A program made the translations under genes and the position numbers. A stretch of DNA of 64,000 nt, taken from NCBI RefSeq assembly GCF_029893365.1, contig NZ_JARXUZ010000001.1, forward strand, positions 1,674,001 through 1,738,000, given 5' to 3'. Numbering within the stretch: position 1 is the first letter of the stretch; the number at the start of each line of letters is the position of its first letter. Source of the stretch: Cryobacterium sp. CG_9.6. Its GTDB lineage: Bacteria > Actinomycetota > Actinomycetes > Actinomycetales > Microbacteriaceae. Of this stretch, positions 1 to 7,717 are shown in pieces. The notes below the pieces were generated by a model. That model was not told the DNA's origin. It worked only from the letters and a program-made list of their open reading frames with translations, and did no database searches.

Positions 1-1
1 C

Positions 2-496
2 GCACTGGCCGGATTGGCGGTCTACAGCCAGGTGTCCATCATGCTGGCCGGATTTGCGTTCGGACTCGTCGTGGCCGCGATTGGCGAACCGCGGCGTCTT
101 GCGCATCAACTTTTCGCCGTCACGGACGGATTCCTCGGCCCCCTGTTCTTTGTCTGGCTGGGTGCCTCCCTCAGCTTTGGGGACCTTGCCAGCCGCCCCC
201 CGATGATTCTTCTCGGCGTGAGCCTCGGTGTGGGAGCACTGCTCGTGCACATGGTGCTGCGCGTTATCGGGCTGCCCCTGTCGCTGGGGGCGCTGTCTGC
301 CGCGCTGCTGGGTGTGCCCGTGGCGGCGGCAACGATCGGAACCCAGCTGAACCTGCTGCAACCCGGCGAAGCCGCCGCGCTCATTCTTGGAGCGCTGATC
401 ACGATCGCGGCTAGCGCGCTGGCCGGGGCCCGGGCGGCCGAGAGATTCACCCGGCCGGTGGGGGAGGGCAAGCCTGTCGCGCCGCCGTCGTCGTGA
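2..496 (+). CDS. Cation:proton antiporter, C-terminal part (5' end outside window)
   Basis: The frame is open from the first base, so the N-terminus lies before the window. The visible ~165 residues are hydrophobic and form about five membrane segments separated by short loops. The phrase GPLFFVWLGASLSF resembles the late core helices of CPA2-type Na+(K+)/H+ antiporters, followed by a long Ala/Leu-rich last helix and a short charged tail ending in KPVAPPSS. The likely role is proton-coupled monovalent cation exchange at the cytoplasmic membrane. No regulatory RCK/TrkA-N domain follows it. The family call rests only on the C-terminal part and is moderately sure. Confidence 0.6.
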   Translation, partial: ALAGLAVYSQVSIMLAGFAFGLVVAAIGEPRRLAHQLFAVTDGFLGPLFFVWLGASLSFGDLASRPPMILLGVSLGVGALLVHMVLRVIGLPLSLGALSAALLGVPVAAATIGTQLNLLQPGEAAALILGALITIAASALAGARAAERFTRPVGEGKPVAPPSS

Positions 497-548
497 CGGC
501 TGCGCCGTCGGGTGGCATGCGGCTCCGCGAGGGTGGGAGCATGGGGGA

Positions 549-1019
549 ATGAACATTCGATTACAGGCAATGCCGCAGGAGCGATTCGACAGGTGGCTCA
601 CGACCTCGCAGGAGCAGTATCTGGCTTCACGGATCGCCGCCGGGGAATCGGAGACCGTCGCACGGGAGAAGGCGGAGAGGTCATTCGCGGACAACTTCCC
701 GAACCGACAACCTCTGGCCACGCACCGCGTGTGGGAGGTGCTCGACGATGACGCTGCCGTGGGCTACATCTGGATCGGACCCCAGCCCGGTCTGACCGAT
801 GCGTGGTGGATCTTCGACATTGAAATCGAACCCGCGTTTCGACGACGCGGGTTTGGACGCCAGGCCATGCTGCTCGGTGAGGTGGAGGCGCGGAGGTTGG
901 GCGCAGCATCCGTTGGGCTCAATGTCTTTGGGTATAACGCGAATGCCCGTGCGCTCTATGAATCGCTGGGTTACGTGACCACTGCGGTGCAGATGCGTAA
1001 GGACCTGACCGGGGCCTAG
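549..1019 (+). CDS. GNAT family N-acetyltransferase
   Basis: This 156-residue protein has the GNAT fold pattern. The acetyl-CoA pyrophosphate loop RRRGFGRQA (R/Q-x-x-G-x-G/A) lies near residue 100. It is followed by the beta-4/beta-5 segment GLNVFGYNANARALYESLGY, typical of motif B, where N, A and Y residues line the CoA pocket. The substrate cannot be told. ATG 549 is preceded by a purine-rich GGGGGA. The gene ends tail-to-tail with the LysE gene, whose stop codon overlaps this stop by 4 bp (1016-1019), so there is no space for a terminator between the two convergent genes. Confidence 0.85.
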   Translation: MNIRLQAMPQERFDRWLTTSQEQYLASRIAAGESETVAREKAERSFADNFPNRQPLATHRVWEVLDDDAAVGYIWIGPQPGLTDAWWIFDIEIEPAFRRRGFGRQAMLLGEVEARRLGAASVGLNVFGYNANARALYESLGYVTTAVQMRKDLTGA

Positions 1020-1639
1020 TGGATGGTGGCGAGCAGGATTCCCACCAGAACGAAAAGCACGCCGAAGACGCGGTTCAGGACACGCTGACCGTGAGCGTCG
1101 CGGGTGAAGCGCTGGAATGACCGCGCGGTGCCGGCGAAAAAGAACCACATCACGAGAACGTCGATGACGACGACCGTGGCGGCAGCGATGAGGTACTGGG
1201 GCAGCAGTGGTTGGCCGACCTGAATGAACTGCGGCAGGAATGCCAGGAAGAACACGATTGCCTTGGGATTGAGCAGGTTCACCCACAGTCCGCGTCGAAA
1301 CATGGACCAGCGAGGCTCATTGCGCCGGGCATGCACGCTCTCGTTGTCGAGGGCCGGCTGAGCGAGGAATTGCCGGATGCCGAGGTACACCAGGTAGGCG
1401 GCGCCGGCGTAACGGATAACGTTGAACGCCACCGGCGAGCTCGCCACGAGGATTCCGACGCCGAGGGCCACGATCGTGATGTGGATGAGCAGCGCGGCCT
1501 GTTGACCGAAAATACCCCAGATGGAACGACGAAAGCCCGCGTTGAGGGAGTTGCTCATGGTGTTGATCGCACCCGCGCCGGGCGTGAAACTGATGAGGGT
1601 ACCGGCGCCTAACAGGGCCAACCACAAGGAGAACTGCAC
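1016..1639 (-). CDS. LysE/RhtB family amino-acid exporter
   Basis: This 207-residue integral membrane protein has about six hydrophobic segments. Its N-terminus contains FTPGAGAINTMSNSLNAGFR, a form of the LysE/RhtB signature (P-G-P-x-x hinge followed by a G-x-R/K loop). The family exports amino acids or their analogues; the substrate is unknown. The start is GTG at 1639. A TAAACT -10-like box (minus strand, 1651-1646) ends 6 nt before it, suggesting a leaderless transcript. The shorter start choices would cut into the first membrane helix. Confidence 0.85.
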   Translation of the reverse strand: MQFSLWLALLGAGTLISFTPGAGAINTMSNSLNAGFRRSIWGIFGQQAALLIHITIVALGVGILVASSPVAFNVIRYAGAAYLVYLGIRQFLAQPALDNESVHARRNEPRWSMFRRGLWVNLLNPKAIVFFLAFLPQFIQVGQPLLPQYLIAAATVVVIDVLVMWFFFAGTARSFQRFTRDAHGQRVLNRVFGVLFVLVGILLATIH

Positions 1640-1719
1640 CGGCCAAGTTTACTGGTGCGCGGGGCGCGGGATGTCACGGCGTTTGCGCACACCGGTGCTG
1701 GCCGTGGCAAGCTGAGAGC

Positions 1720-2142
1720 ATGGATTTAGAGGTATCACCGGAGCTCACCATTCCCGCGCAGGAACTGGGCTGGCGATTCTCGCGATCCCGAGGCCCGGGC
1801 GGGCAGCACGTGAACACATCGGACAGCCGGGTGGAGTTGTCGTGGCACATTTCCGGCTCCCTCGCGCTCACCGATGAGCAGCGGATGCGCCTCCTCGAGC
1901 GCCTCGATCGGCGACTCGTTTCTGGAGTGGTCACCGTAGCCGCATCGGAGCAGCGGTCGCAGCTGCGCAACCGGGAGATCGCGCTGCGCAAGCTGGCCGA
2001 ACTTCTCGCGGACGCGCTGGCGCCCGACGGACCGCGGCGTCGGGCAACCAAGCCCACGCGTGGTTCCGGGCGGCGGTGGCTGGCTGTCAAGGAGCAGCGC
2101 TCCGCTACGAAGCAGCAGCGCCGCCGCCCTGCCGACGATTAG
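1720..2142 (+). CDS. arfB: Alternative ribosome-rescue factor ArfB (YaeJ-type peptidyl-tRNA hydrolase)
   Basis: A 140-residue protein with the release-factor catalytic motif GGQ at residues 27-29, inside SRGPGGQHVN. This motif drives peptidyl-tRNA hydrolysis. The Lys/Arg-rich C-terminal tail (about residues 108-137) matches the ArfB tail that enters the empty mRNA channel of stalled ribosomes. The length is right for ArfB and too short for RF1/RF2, and no codon-recognition domain is present. It hydrolyses peptidyl-tRNA on non-stop ribosomes. CAAGCT lies 6 nt upstream of the ATG and could be a weak -10 for a leaderless message. Confidence 0.9.
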   Translation: MDLEVSPELTIPAQELGWRFSRSRGPGGQHVNTSDSRVELSWHISGSLALTDEQRMRLLERLDRRLVSGVVTVAASEQRSQLRNREIALRKLAELLADALAPDGPRRRATKPTRGSGRRWLAVKEQRSATKQQRRRPADD

Positions 2143-2169
2143 CGAGTCCTGGGCCGGCGTGGTTGCCGC

Positions 2170-2225
2170 GGCGGACGCGCTGGTCGAGGAGCGCGCATGT
2201 ACTTGGCGCGCGTCTCGAGACCCGG
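2170..2225 (+). repeat. REP-like repeat unit 1 (56 bp, direct copy)
   Basis: The 56 bases are identical to 2310-2365. The core is TGGTCGAGGAGCGCGC ... GCGCGCGTCTCGAGACC, an imperfect palindrome with a GCGCGC stem. It is related to the TGGTCGAG...CTCGAGACC intergenic repeats that I recall from Microbacteriaceae chromosomes. Confidence 0.85.
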
Positions 2226-2253
2226 TGAGTCAGTCCCGAAGGCCAGCTCACGA

Positions 2254-2289
2254 GGTCTCGACTGCTCGCAAGCTCGCGCTCGACCAGCG
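2254..2289 (-). repeat. REP-like repeat unit 2 (inverted, diverged)
   Basis: Begins GGTCTCGA and ends GCTCGACCAGCG, so read on the minus strand it has the same CGCTGGTCGAG...TCGAGACC frame as units 1 and 3, with a diverged centre. It sits midway between the two direct copies in the opposite orientation. Confidence 0.7.
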
Positions 2290-2309
2290 AGAGGGGGGCG
2301 CGGAGCGCG

Positions 2310-2365
2310 GGCGGACGCGCTGGTCGAGGAGCGCGCATGTACTTGGCGCGCGTCTCGAGACCCGG
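2310..2365 (+). repeat. REP-like repeat unit 3 (56 bp, direct copy)
   Basis: Exact copy of 2170-2225, 140 bp downstream. Flanks differ on both sides, so the 56-bp identity is bounded. Confidence 0.85.
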
Positions 2366-2393
2366 GGAAGCGGCGCGGCACTCGTGTGCCCGT

Positions 2394-2419
2394 GCGGCAC
2401 TCGTTTGGACGAGTGCCGC
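2394..2419. terminator. Hairpin between convergent genes, probable bidirectional terminator
   Basis: A perfect 11-bp stem, GCGGCACTCGT paired with ACGAGTGCCGC, around a TTGG loop. It lies between the end of arfB and the end of the minus-strand gene at 2455. There is no U-tract on either side, as is common for actinobacterial terminators. Confidence 0.6.
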
Positions 2420-2454
2420 GCAGGCAGATGAGTGCCGCGACGCCGCGCTGCTGC

Positions 2455-3015
2455 TCAGAAGCCGAAATCGCCACCAAAGTCGCCGCCGAAGTCTCCGCCC
2501 GCGTCGCCGCCGGCATCCGCTTGGGGATCGCCCGCGTCAGCAGCGGATGCGTCCGCGTCAGAACCGCCGCCATCCATCGGTAGGAAGGCGCTCACCAGCG
2601 CGGAGCCGATCACGAAACCGGCGACGGTTCCGAGGAGTGAACCGCCGAACATGCTCCCGAATCCCGGACCACCCTGACCACCCTGACGACCAAAGCTGCC
2701 GGCCAGTGTTCCCGGATTCTGCAACTCGGCACGAGTGGCCGCCTGGGCCAGCGTGGCGGGCGTGGCATTCGCCGGGCGTTCGCTCTCGTCGAGGCTCTCG
2801 CTGAGCTGGCGAAAGAGCAGATCGCGCTGCTCCTCGGTGAGCTTGGCGAAGGCCTCGGTGTGCACCTGCTCAATGGTTTCGGGAGGAGCGGTTCGCAGCA
2901 GGTACTGGTAACGCTCGACGGCGATGTCGTCCGCACTCCGCTGCGAGTTTCCCGCGCCGGTGGCGCGAGGAGGGGACTGCTCGGGACGGCCAAAGAGTCG
3001 ATCAAGGAAGCCCAT
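2455..3015 (-). CDS. Uncharacterised protein with one membrane segment and Gly/Asp-rich tail
   Basis: The family is not recognised with certainty. Of 186 residues, the N-terminus MGFLDRLFGR is short and amphipathic. Residues 28-80 are helical and charged, with HTEAFAKLTEEQRDLLF in the middle. Residues 100-125 are Gly/Gln-rich, 126-146 form a hydrophobic membrane-type helix, and 147-186 are almost only Gly, Asp, Ala and Phe, with GGDFGGDFGGDFGF at the end. This layout suggests a small membrane-anchored protein with a disordered acidic tail. The start ATG has an AAAGGGA Shine-Dalgarno sequence. No operon partners. Confidence 0.7.
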   Translation of the reverse strand: MGFLDRLFGRPEQSPPRATGAGNSQRSADDIAVERYQYLLRTAPPETIEQVHTEAFAKLTEEQRDLLFRQLSESLDESERPANATPATLAQAATRAELQNPGTLAGSFGRQGGQGGPGFGSMFGGSLLGTVAGFVIGSALVSAFLPMDGGGSDADASAADAGDPQADAGGDAGGDFGGDFGGDFGF

Positions 3016-3126
3016 GTGATTCCCTTTCTGTGAGGTATGGCCTCAGAATCCCAGTTCAATCTGAACGAATCCTGTTCTTCTCGGACCGGCACCGGTGCGT
3101 TGTCGCCGAAAAGTGGTCCGACTCCC

Positions 3127-3132
3127 TACGCT
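3127..3132 (+). promoter_or_regulatory. -10 box of likely leaderless NUDIX gene
   Basis: TACGCT followed by 6 nt and then ATG 3139. No clear -35 at ideal spacing. Confidence 0.5.
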
Positions 3133-3138
3133 GGAATC

Positions 3139-3813
3139 ATGACCGAGGATCCGAGATCAGCCCTTCGTGCGCTGTGTGAGCGGGGCCTCGACTGGGAAAC
3201 CGACCTGTCTCGCGTGCTGATGAACGGCTCCGCGGTGCGGCGCGCGGCGGTGCTCGTGCTCTTCGGAGTGCTGGACTCTGAGCCTGCCCACTGTTCCGGC
3301 GCGCTCCCGGTGTCGCGCGACCTGGACGTGCTGCTGTTGCGTCGGGCCTCCACGTTGGGCAGCCATCCGGGACAGATCGCTTTTCCGGGTGGACGTCTGG
3401 ACGCCACCGATGCCGGCCCGATCGCTGCCGCCCTGCGCGAGGCCGTGGAGGAGACCGGACTCAATCCAGACGGGCTCGAGCCGCTTGGCACGCTGCCCGA
3501 TCTGCCGCTGCCAGCCAGCAACCACCTGGTCACTCCGGTTCCGGCGTGGTGGACGCATCCGTCGGAGGTGGCCGCGGTCGATCACCGTGAGACCGTGGAT
3601 GTGTTTCGGATACCTGTGGCTGACCTGCTCGACCCGGTCAACCGTGTTGCCACGGAGCACGTTGTGGGCGATCGAACGTTTCGGGCCCCGGCTTTCGACG
3701 TGGATGGCAAGCTGATCTGGGGCTTCACGGCGATTGTGCTCTCACGCATGTTCGAGGAACTCAGCTGGTCGGTGCCGTGGGATAGTGAGCAGATCGTGGT
3801 TCCCGAGGTCTGA
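3139..3813 (+). CDS. NUDIX hydrolase, CoA pyrophosphatase type (NudL/YeaB-like)
   Basis: A 224-residue protein. HPGQIAFPGGRLDATD at about residues 76-91 combines the NudL-type upstream motif with the start of the Nudix box, which closes with REAVEETG at 100-107. E101, E104 and E105 are the expected metal ligands. Family members hydrolyse CoA or its esters to 4'-phosphopantetheine and 3',5'-ADP. A longer in-frame start exists at 3037. ATG 3139 is preferred because TACGCT (3127-3132) ends 6 nt before it, as at other leaderless genes here, and because the upstream residues look non-protein-like. Confidence 0.85.
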   Translation: MTEDPRSALRALCERGLDWETDLSRVLMNGSAVRRAAVLVLFGVLDSEPAHCSGALPVSRDLDVLLLRRASTLGSHPGQIAFPGGRLDATDAGPIAAALREAVEETGLNPDGLEPLGTLPDLPLPASNHLVTPVPAWWTHPSEVAAVDHRETVDVFRIPVADLLDPVNRVATEHVVGDRTFRAPAFDVDGKLIWGFTAIVLSRMFEELSWSVPWDSEQIVVPEV

Positions 3814-3931
3814 GGGTCGGTGCGGCGAACGCTGGCGGCGGCATGCGGATGCCCGACAGCACTGTGAAAATCCGCCACGGCCCAGGTTTCGCGCACACGG
3901 GGCAGCCAGACCGCTCCGCTAACCTGAGGGC

Positions 3932-4405
3932 ATGCTCACGAAACCCCGCCTTGGTTTTCGCCCTCGTGTCTCGACCGAGGGGCCACAGCGGCAGCTGTCC
4001 GAGAAGTCCAGACCCGAACTGTGGGGTCAGCTCGTGGCGGGGATCTTCAGCCTTCCCGGCGTGCAGGAGCGCCACAGTCAGGTGTCACCGCCCACATCCC
4101 GCGGTGTGTTCCTCACCGATCTGGCCAGTGAGCGTTCGGCAGAGACGTCCCTGGCCCCCGGTCAGCGCCTGGAACCCGTTCACGTGCACGGCGTGGATGA
4201 CACCAGCATTCACGTGTGTCTCCCGGCCGAGCGCGGACATCGGCTCACCGAACTGGGCTGGGCCGAACCGCACCAGTATGGCGACACGGGGTGTGAATTT
4301 TTGATCTACGGCCCACGAACCACGGCGGAACTCGAAGTGGTGCTGACAATTGTGGCCGAGAGTCTCGACTTCGCCCGCGGAAACACTGAGCGGATGTCTC
4401 ACTAG
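3932..4405 (+). CDS. DUF5519 / luciferase-like domain protein
   Basis: A 157-residue protein. The second half, from about residue 60 (VHVHGVDDTSIHVCLP) through GWAEPHQYGDTGCEFLIYGP, has the pattern of the small DUF5519 ('luciferase') domain found in actinobacteria, whose biochemical role is unknown. The end, TTAELEVVLTIVAESLDFARG, is a typical C-terminal helix of that group. ATG 3932 follows TAACCT (3920-3925) by 6 nt, so a leaderless message is likely. It is a single gene, followed by a strong bidirectional hairpin before the convergent helicase gene. Confidence 0.7.
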   Translation: MLTKPRLGFRPRVSTEGPQRQLSEKSRPELWGQLVAGIFSLPGVQERHSQVSPPTSRGVFLTDLASERSAETSLAPGQRLEPVHVHGVDDTSIHVCLPAERGHRLTELGWAEPHQYGDTGCEFLIYGPRTTAELEVVLTIVAESLDFARGNTERMSH

Positions 4406-4443
4406 CGCATCGGCTGACCCCGGCACGTGCCGAGGTGACGAAG

Positions 4444-4473
4444 GAAGGCCCCCGAGAAATCTCGAGGGCCTTC
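4444..4473. terminator. Bidirectional intrinsic terminator
   Basis: A 13-bp stem, GAAGGCCCCCGAG with CTCGAGGGCCTTC (one mismatch), around an AAAT loop, followed on the plus strand by TTTCG. It lies between the DUF5519 gene and the convergent helicase gene and can serve both. Confidence 0.8.
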
Positions 4474-4485
4474 TTTCGTGCGGTT

Positions 4486-6321
4486 CTAGTAGCGGCGCGG
4501 CGGACGCTCGCTGCGGTCGCGGTCCTCGCGGCGCACACCACCGCCGCCATCGGCGTGCAACTCGATCAGCTTTCCGCTGATCCGGGTGCCCGAGAGCTTG
4601 TCAAGAATGTCCGGGGACAGATCGGCCGGAAGCTCAACAAGCGAGTACTCCGGGTTGATCTGAATGTGACCGAAATCTTCCCGGCTCAGGCCACCCTCGT
4701 TGGCAAGGGCTCCCACAATCTGGCGCGGCTCCACCTTGTGACGCTTGCCCACCTCGATGCGGTACGAGGCGAGGGCGCGGTCGGCGTTGCGCGGGTGACG
4801 CTCGACACGGTCGCCCTGCTCCGGACGGTCACCGCGGGTTCCGCGGTCGTCGCGACGGTCGCTGCGATCATTGCGGTCGTAGCGCGGTGAGCGGTCATCG
4901 CGGTCGCTGCGTGCGGGGCGATCGTCACGGTCGCGGTCGAAGCGCTGCACACGGGCATCCTTCTCCGTGAGCAGCAGCGGGGTCTCACCCTGCGCGACCA
5001 CGGCGAGCGCGGCAGCCACGTCGGCCTCCGGCACATCGTGGTGCTGCACGTAGTGCGCGATGATGTCGCGGAACTTGCTGATGCGGTCGGACTCGCCGAG
5101 GGCGGCGGTGATCGCGTCATCGAAGCGGGCCAGACGGGTGACGTTGACGTCGTCCGGGCTGGGCAGCTGCATTTGCGTGAGCGGCTGGCGTGTGGCGCGC
5201 TCAATGGCGGTGAGCAGGCGACGTTCACGCGGGGTGACGAAGCTGATGGCGGCACCGCTGCGGCCAGCGCGTCCGGTACGACCAATGCGGTGCACGTAGG
5301 ACTCGGTGTCAATGGGGATATCGAAGTTGACCACGTGGCTGATGCGCTCCACGTCGAGGCCGCGAGCGGCGACATCCGTTGCAACGAGAATGTCGAGCTT
5401 GCCACTCTTCAGCTGCTCAACCGTGCGCTCACGCTGCACCTGAGGAACGTCACCGTTGATGGCCATGGCGGAGTAGCCACGCGCGCGCAGCTTCTCAGCG
5501 AGGGTTTCGGTCTCGTTCTTGGTGCGAGCGAACACGATCATGCCCTCGAAGTTTTCAACCTCGAGGATGCGGGTGAGGGCGTCGACCTTCTGGCCGTACG
5601 ACACCACCAGGTAGCGCTGCGTGGTGTTTGCGGAGGTCGTGGTCTTGTTCTTGACCGTGATCTCTTTCGGGTCGTTCAGGTATTTCTGCGAGATGCGGCG
5701 AATCGACGCCGGCATCGTGGCCGAGAACAGGGCCACCTGCTTGGTGTCGGGGGTGTCGGCAAGAATCGTCTCAACGTCTTCAGCGAAGCCCATTTTGAGC
5801 ATCTCGTCGGCCTCATCGAGCACGAGGTACTTGAGTTCGCTCAGGTTCAGCGTGCCCTTTTCCAGGTGGTCCATGATGCGACCGGGAGTACCGACAACAA
5901 TGTGCACGCCGCGACGCAGAGCGGAGAGCTGAACGCCGTAGCCCTGTCCGCCGTACACGGGGAGCACGTGCACGCCGCGCATGTGGGAGGCGTACTTCTC
6001 AAACGCTTCACACACCTGCAGTGCGAGCTCACGGGTGGGGGCCAGGACGAGGGCCTGCGGGTTTTTCTGCGCCAAGTCGAGGCGGGAGAGAATGGGGAGG
6101 GCGAATGCGGCCGTCTTGCCGGTTCCCGTCTGGGCGAGGCCCACGACGTCGCGGCCTTCCAGCAGCGGGGGAATGGTAGCGGCCTGAATGGCGGAGGGAG
6201 TCTCGTACCCGACGACCTTGAGCGCCTTTAGCATTGCGTCGTTGAGTCCGAGATCGGCGAAAGTTTTCGTTGCGGGTGCAGCGTCTGCATCGCTCCGGGT
6301 GGTTGTTTCAGGAGGCGTCAT
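4486..6321 (-). CDS. DEAD-box ATP-dependent RNA helicase with DbpA-type C-terminal RNA-binding domain
   Basis: A 611-residue protein. Walker A AQTGTGKT is at residues 63-70. The usual series follows: PTRELA, GTPGR, the DEAD box inside VLDEADEML, SAT inside FSATMP, then motif VI HRIGRTGRAGRSG. A strongly charged Arg/Asp linker (repeats of DRDDR/RND type, about residues 465-525) leads to a DbpA-type RNA-binding fold ending near residue 595, with a short RGG-like tail. This is the DeaD/CsdA architecture used in ribosome assembly and RNA turnover, especially in the cold. Monocistronic. A wide GC-skewed plus-strand frame across it is only a shadow. Confidence 0.95.
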   Translation of the reverse strand: MTPPETTTRSDADAAPATKTFADLGLNDAMLKALKVVGYETPSAIQAATIPPLLEGRDVVGLAQTGTGKTAAFALPILSRLDLAQKNPQALVLAPTRELALQVCEAFEKYASHMRGVHVLPVYGGQGYGVQLSALRRGVHIVVGTPGRIMDHLEKGTLNLSELKYLVLDEADEMLKMGFAEDVETILADTPDTKQVALFSATMPASIRRISQKYLNDPKEITVKNKTTTSANTTQRYLVVSYGQKVDALTRILEVENFEGMIVFARTKNETETLAEKLRARGYSAMAINGDVPQVQRERTVEQLKSGKLDILVATDVAARGLDVERISHVVNFDIPIDTESYVHRIGRTGRAGRSGAAISFVTPRERRLLTAIERATRQPLTQMQLPSPDDVNVTRLARFDDAITAALGESDRISKFRDIIAHYVQHHDVPEADVAAALAVVAQGETPLLLTEKDARVQRFDRDRDDRPARSDRDDRSPRYDRNDRSDRRDDRGTRGDRPEQGDRVERHPRNADRALASYRIEVGKRHKVEPRQIVGALANEGGLSREDFGHIQINPEYSLVELPADLSPDILDKLSGTRISGKLIELHADGGGGVRREDRDRSERPPRRY

Positions 6322-6459
6322 ACTCTAACGGTACTCGATGCGTGCCCCCTATAAGTGAGGTATCGTCTGCTGCTTTGACAGCGGATGCCTCCGTGCGAGT
6401 TTTCCGTCTCGGCGCCAGCTCCGCAAGGTGCCCGCCGATTGCGGCGACAGCCAGTGGTG

Positions 6460-6942
6460 TTAGCGCGAGGAGAGGGCCTCGGTGATGTCGGCCACCGTGG
6501 CGTCGTAGGCCGTGAGGAGGGCGTCGGCGTCGAGGAAGGCCGAGAAACCGTGTTCCCCGGCGCCGAGGGCGACGCGGCCGCCCCGCATCCGCTCATCGGC
6601 GAAAACCGGCCAGGCGGTGCTGCTACCAAGCGGGGTGATGGCGCCGCGCGGGTAGCCGGTGACGGCCAGGGCCACATCCTGATGCGGCATGGAGAGCTTG
6701 TTGACGCCGACCAGTGCGCGAAGCTTCGCCCAGCTGATCTGTCGGTCGCCCGGAATCAGGGCGAAGAGATAGTCGCCGTCGTGTCGCTTCACGACGAGAG
6801 ACTTGACGATGCTCGAGGGCTGGATTCCGAGAGCTGCCGCCGCACCTTCTAGGCTGTCGGCGGGCGCACGTTCGGTGATGTCTATGTCGAGTCCGCGGGA
6901 GAGGGCATCCGCTCTCACACGGTCTCGGCCTGTCTTCGTCAT
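6460..6942 (-). CDS. ybaK: YbaK/EbsC family Cys-tRNA(Pro) deacylase
   Basis: A 160-residue protein with the YbaK fold. VKSLVVKRHDGDYLFALIPGDRQISWAKL contains the conserved Lys near residue 47 that is essential in this family, and GYPRGAITPLG is the conserved turn near residue 97. Family members clear mischarged Cys from tRNA(Pro) or act as related trans-editing deacylases. ATG 6942 is preferred; a TTG 12 nt upstream is also open. The neighbouring DUF1992 gene is divergent, about 50 bp away. The substrate subclass cannot be fixed from sequence alone. Confidence 0.85.
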   Translation of the reverse strand: MTKTGRDRVRADALSRGLDIDITERAPADSLEGAAAALGIQPSSIVKSLVVKRHDGDYLFALIPGDRQISWAKLRALVGVNKLSMPHQDVALAVTGYPRGAITPLGSSTAWPVFADERMRGGRVALGAGEHGFSAFLDADALLTAYDATVADITEALSSR

Positions 6943-6993
6943 GACCTGAGTCAATCACAGCTGGCTGGGGGCGAGTCGACCTAGGCTGGGCCC

Positions 6994-7599
6994 ATGGCCG
7001 GTACGAAGGATCCCCGCGACTCGCGGTTGAACGTTGCGCGGTATCAGGTGGACAAGCTCACGCCGACAGCGGATGCCGCAGAACCTGACAAGTCTGACGC
7101 GAATGCGGCGGGGCAGTCCATGATAGAAGCCCGCGCTCAGTACGTGGAGATGGCGATTCAGCAGGCGATTCGTCGGGGCGATTTCGACAACCTGCCGGGT
7201 GCGGGGAAGCCGCTACCCAACCTGCAGAATGCGTATGATCCGGACTGGTGGATTCGCCAGAAGATCGAGAGCGAGAAGATCACCGGTCTGGGGCCTCCCG
7301 CGCTCACCCTGCGCACCGAACACGCGGCTCTGGATGCTCGCCTGGACGCCACGACCAGTGCGGAGACGGTTCGTGAGATTCTCGAAGACTTCAATCGGCG
7401 TGTCATTGCGGCGCGTCGGCAGCTGCAGGGCGGGCCACCCGTGGTGACGCCGACCCGTGATGTTGCCGCGGAGGTGTCGGCGTGGCGGGAGCGTCGGGAC
7501 GCACGGTCGCGCGTGCTGGCGGAGCTGCGGGAACGTGAAGCCGCCGCTCTGGCCGCTTTGACCTGGCGGGAGCGACGCCGAGCGCGACGCGGTCAGTGA
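6994..7599 (+). CDS. DUF1992 (DnaJ homologue subfamily C member 28-like) protein
   Basis: A 201-residue protein. ARAQYVEMAIQQAIRRGDFDNLPGAGKPL at about residues 46-74 is the DUF1992 signature, with the invariant GDFDNLPGxGKPL, followed by DPDWWIRQKI. Function is unknown; eukaryotic relatives (DNAJC28) carry this conserved block. The last third is Arg/Glu-rich and helical. ATG 6994 lies 6 nt after TAGGCT (6982-6987), consistent with a leaderless transcript. No partner genes. Confidence 0.85.
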   Translation: MAGTKDPRDSRLNVARYQVDKLTPTADAAEPDKSDANAAGQSMIEARAQYVEMAIQQAIRRGDFDNLPGAGKPLPNLQNAYDPDWWIRQKIESEKITGLGPPALTLRTEHAALDARLDATTSAETVREILEDFNRRVIAARRQLQGGPPVVTPTRDVAAEVSAWRERRDARSRVLAELREREAAALAALTWRERRRARRGQ

Positions 7600-7641
7600 G
7601 CTGGACATCCGCTTTCCTGATGCGGGCGAGGTCGGTTTTTT

Positions 7642-7677
7642 AGTTGACGCTTCAACTTTCTTCTGCTTTACTTGAAG
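7642..7677 (+). promoter_or_regulatory. Promoter with overlapping MarR-like operator upstream of the dioxygenase gene
   Basis: AGTTGA-CGCT-TCAACT (7642-7657) is a perfect 6-bp inverted repeat with a 4-bp spacer. It overlaps a good -35 TTGACG (7644-7649), with TTTACT (7667-7672) 17 bp downstream as -10. CTTCAA (7650-7655) and TTGAAG (7672-7677) form a second dyad across the promoter. A repressor bound here would block RNA polymerase. A MarR-type repressor is an inference, since no regulator gene is adjacent. Confidence 0.6.
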
Positions 7678-7717
7678 CTACAACCAAGTGCGGGGGCGCA
7701 GAGTTCAGGAGAAGACA

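Larger units (their letters stand above)
2143..2454. other. 312-bp intergenic region with REP-like repeats and a hairpin
   Basis: This is the region between the convergent arfB and the downstream minus-strand gene. It contains no credible gene. The open frames running through it are repeat-driven Arg/Ala-rich translations. It holds three REP-like units in alternating orientation (2170-2365) and a strong hairpin (2394-2419), both listed separately. Confidence 0.8.

Noticed and set aside
5038..6231. A 397-residue open frame opposite the DEAD-box helicase
   Set aside because: It lies wholly antisense to an unmistakable helicase and has the Val/Gly/His-rich composition of a GC-driven shadow.
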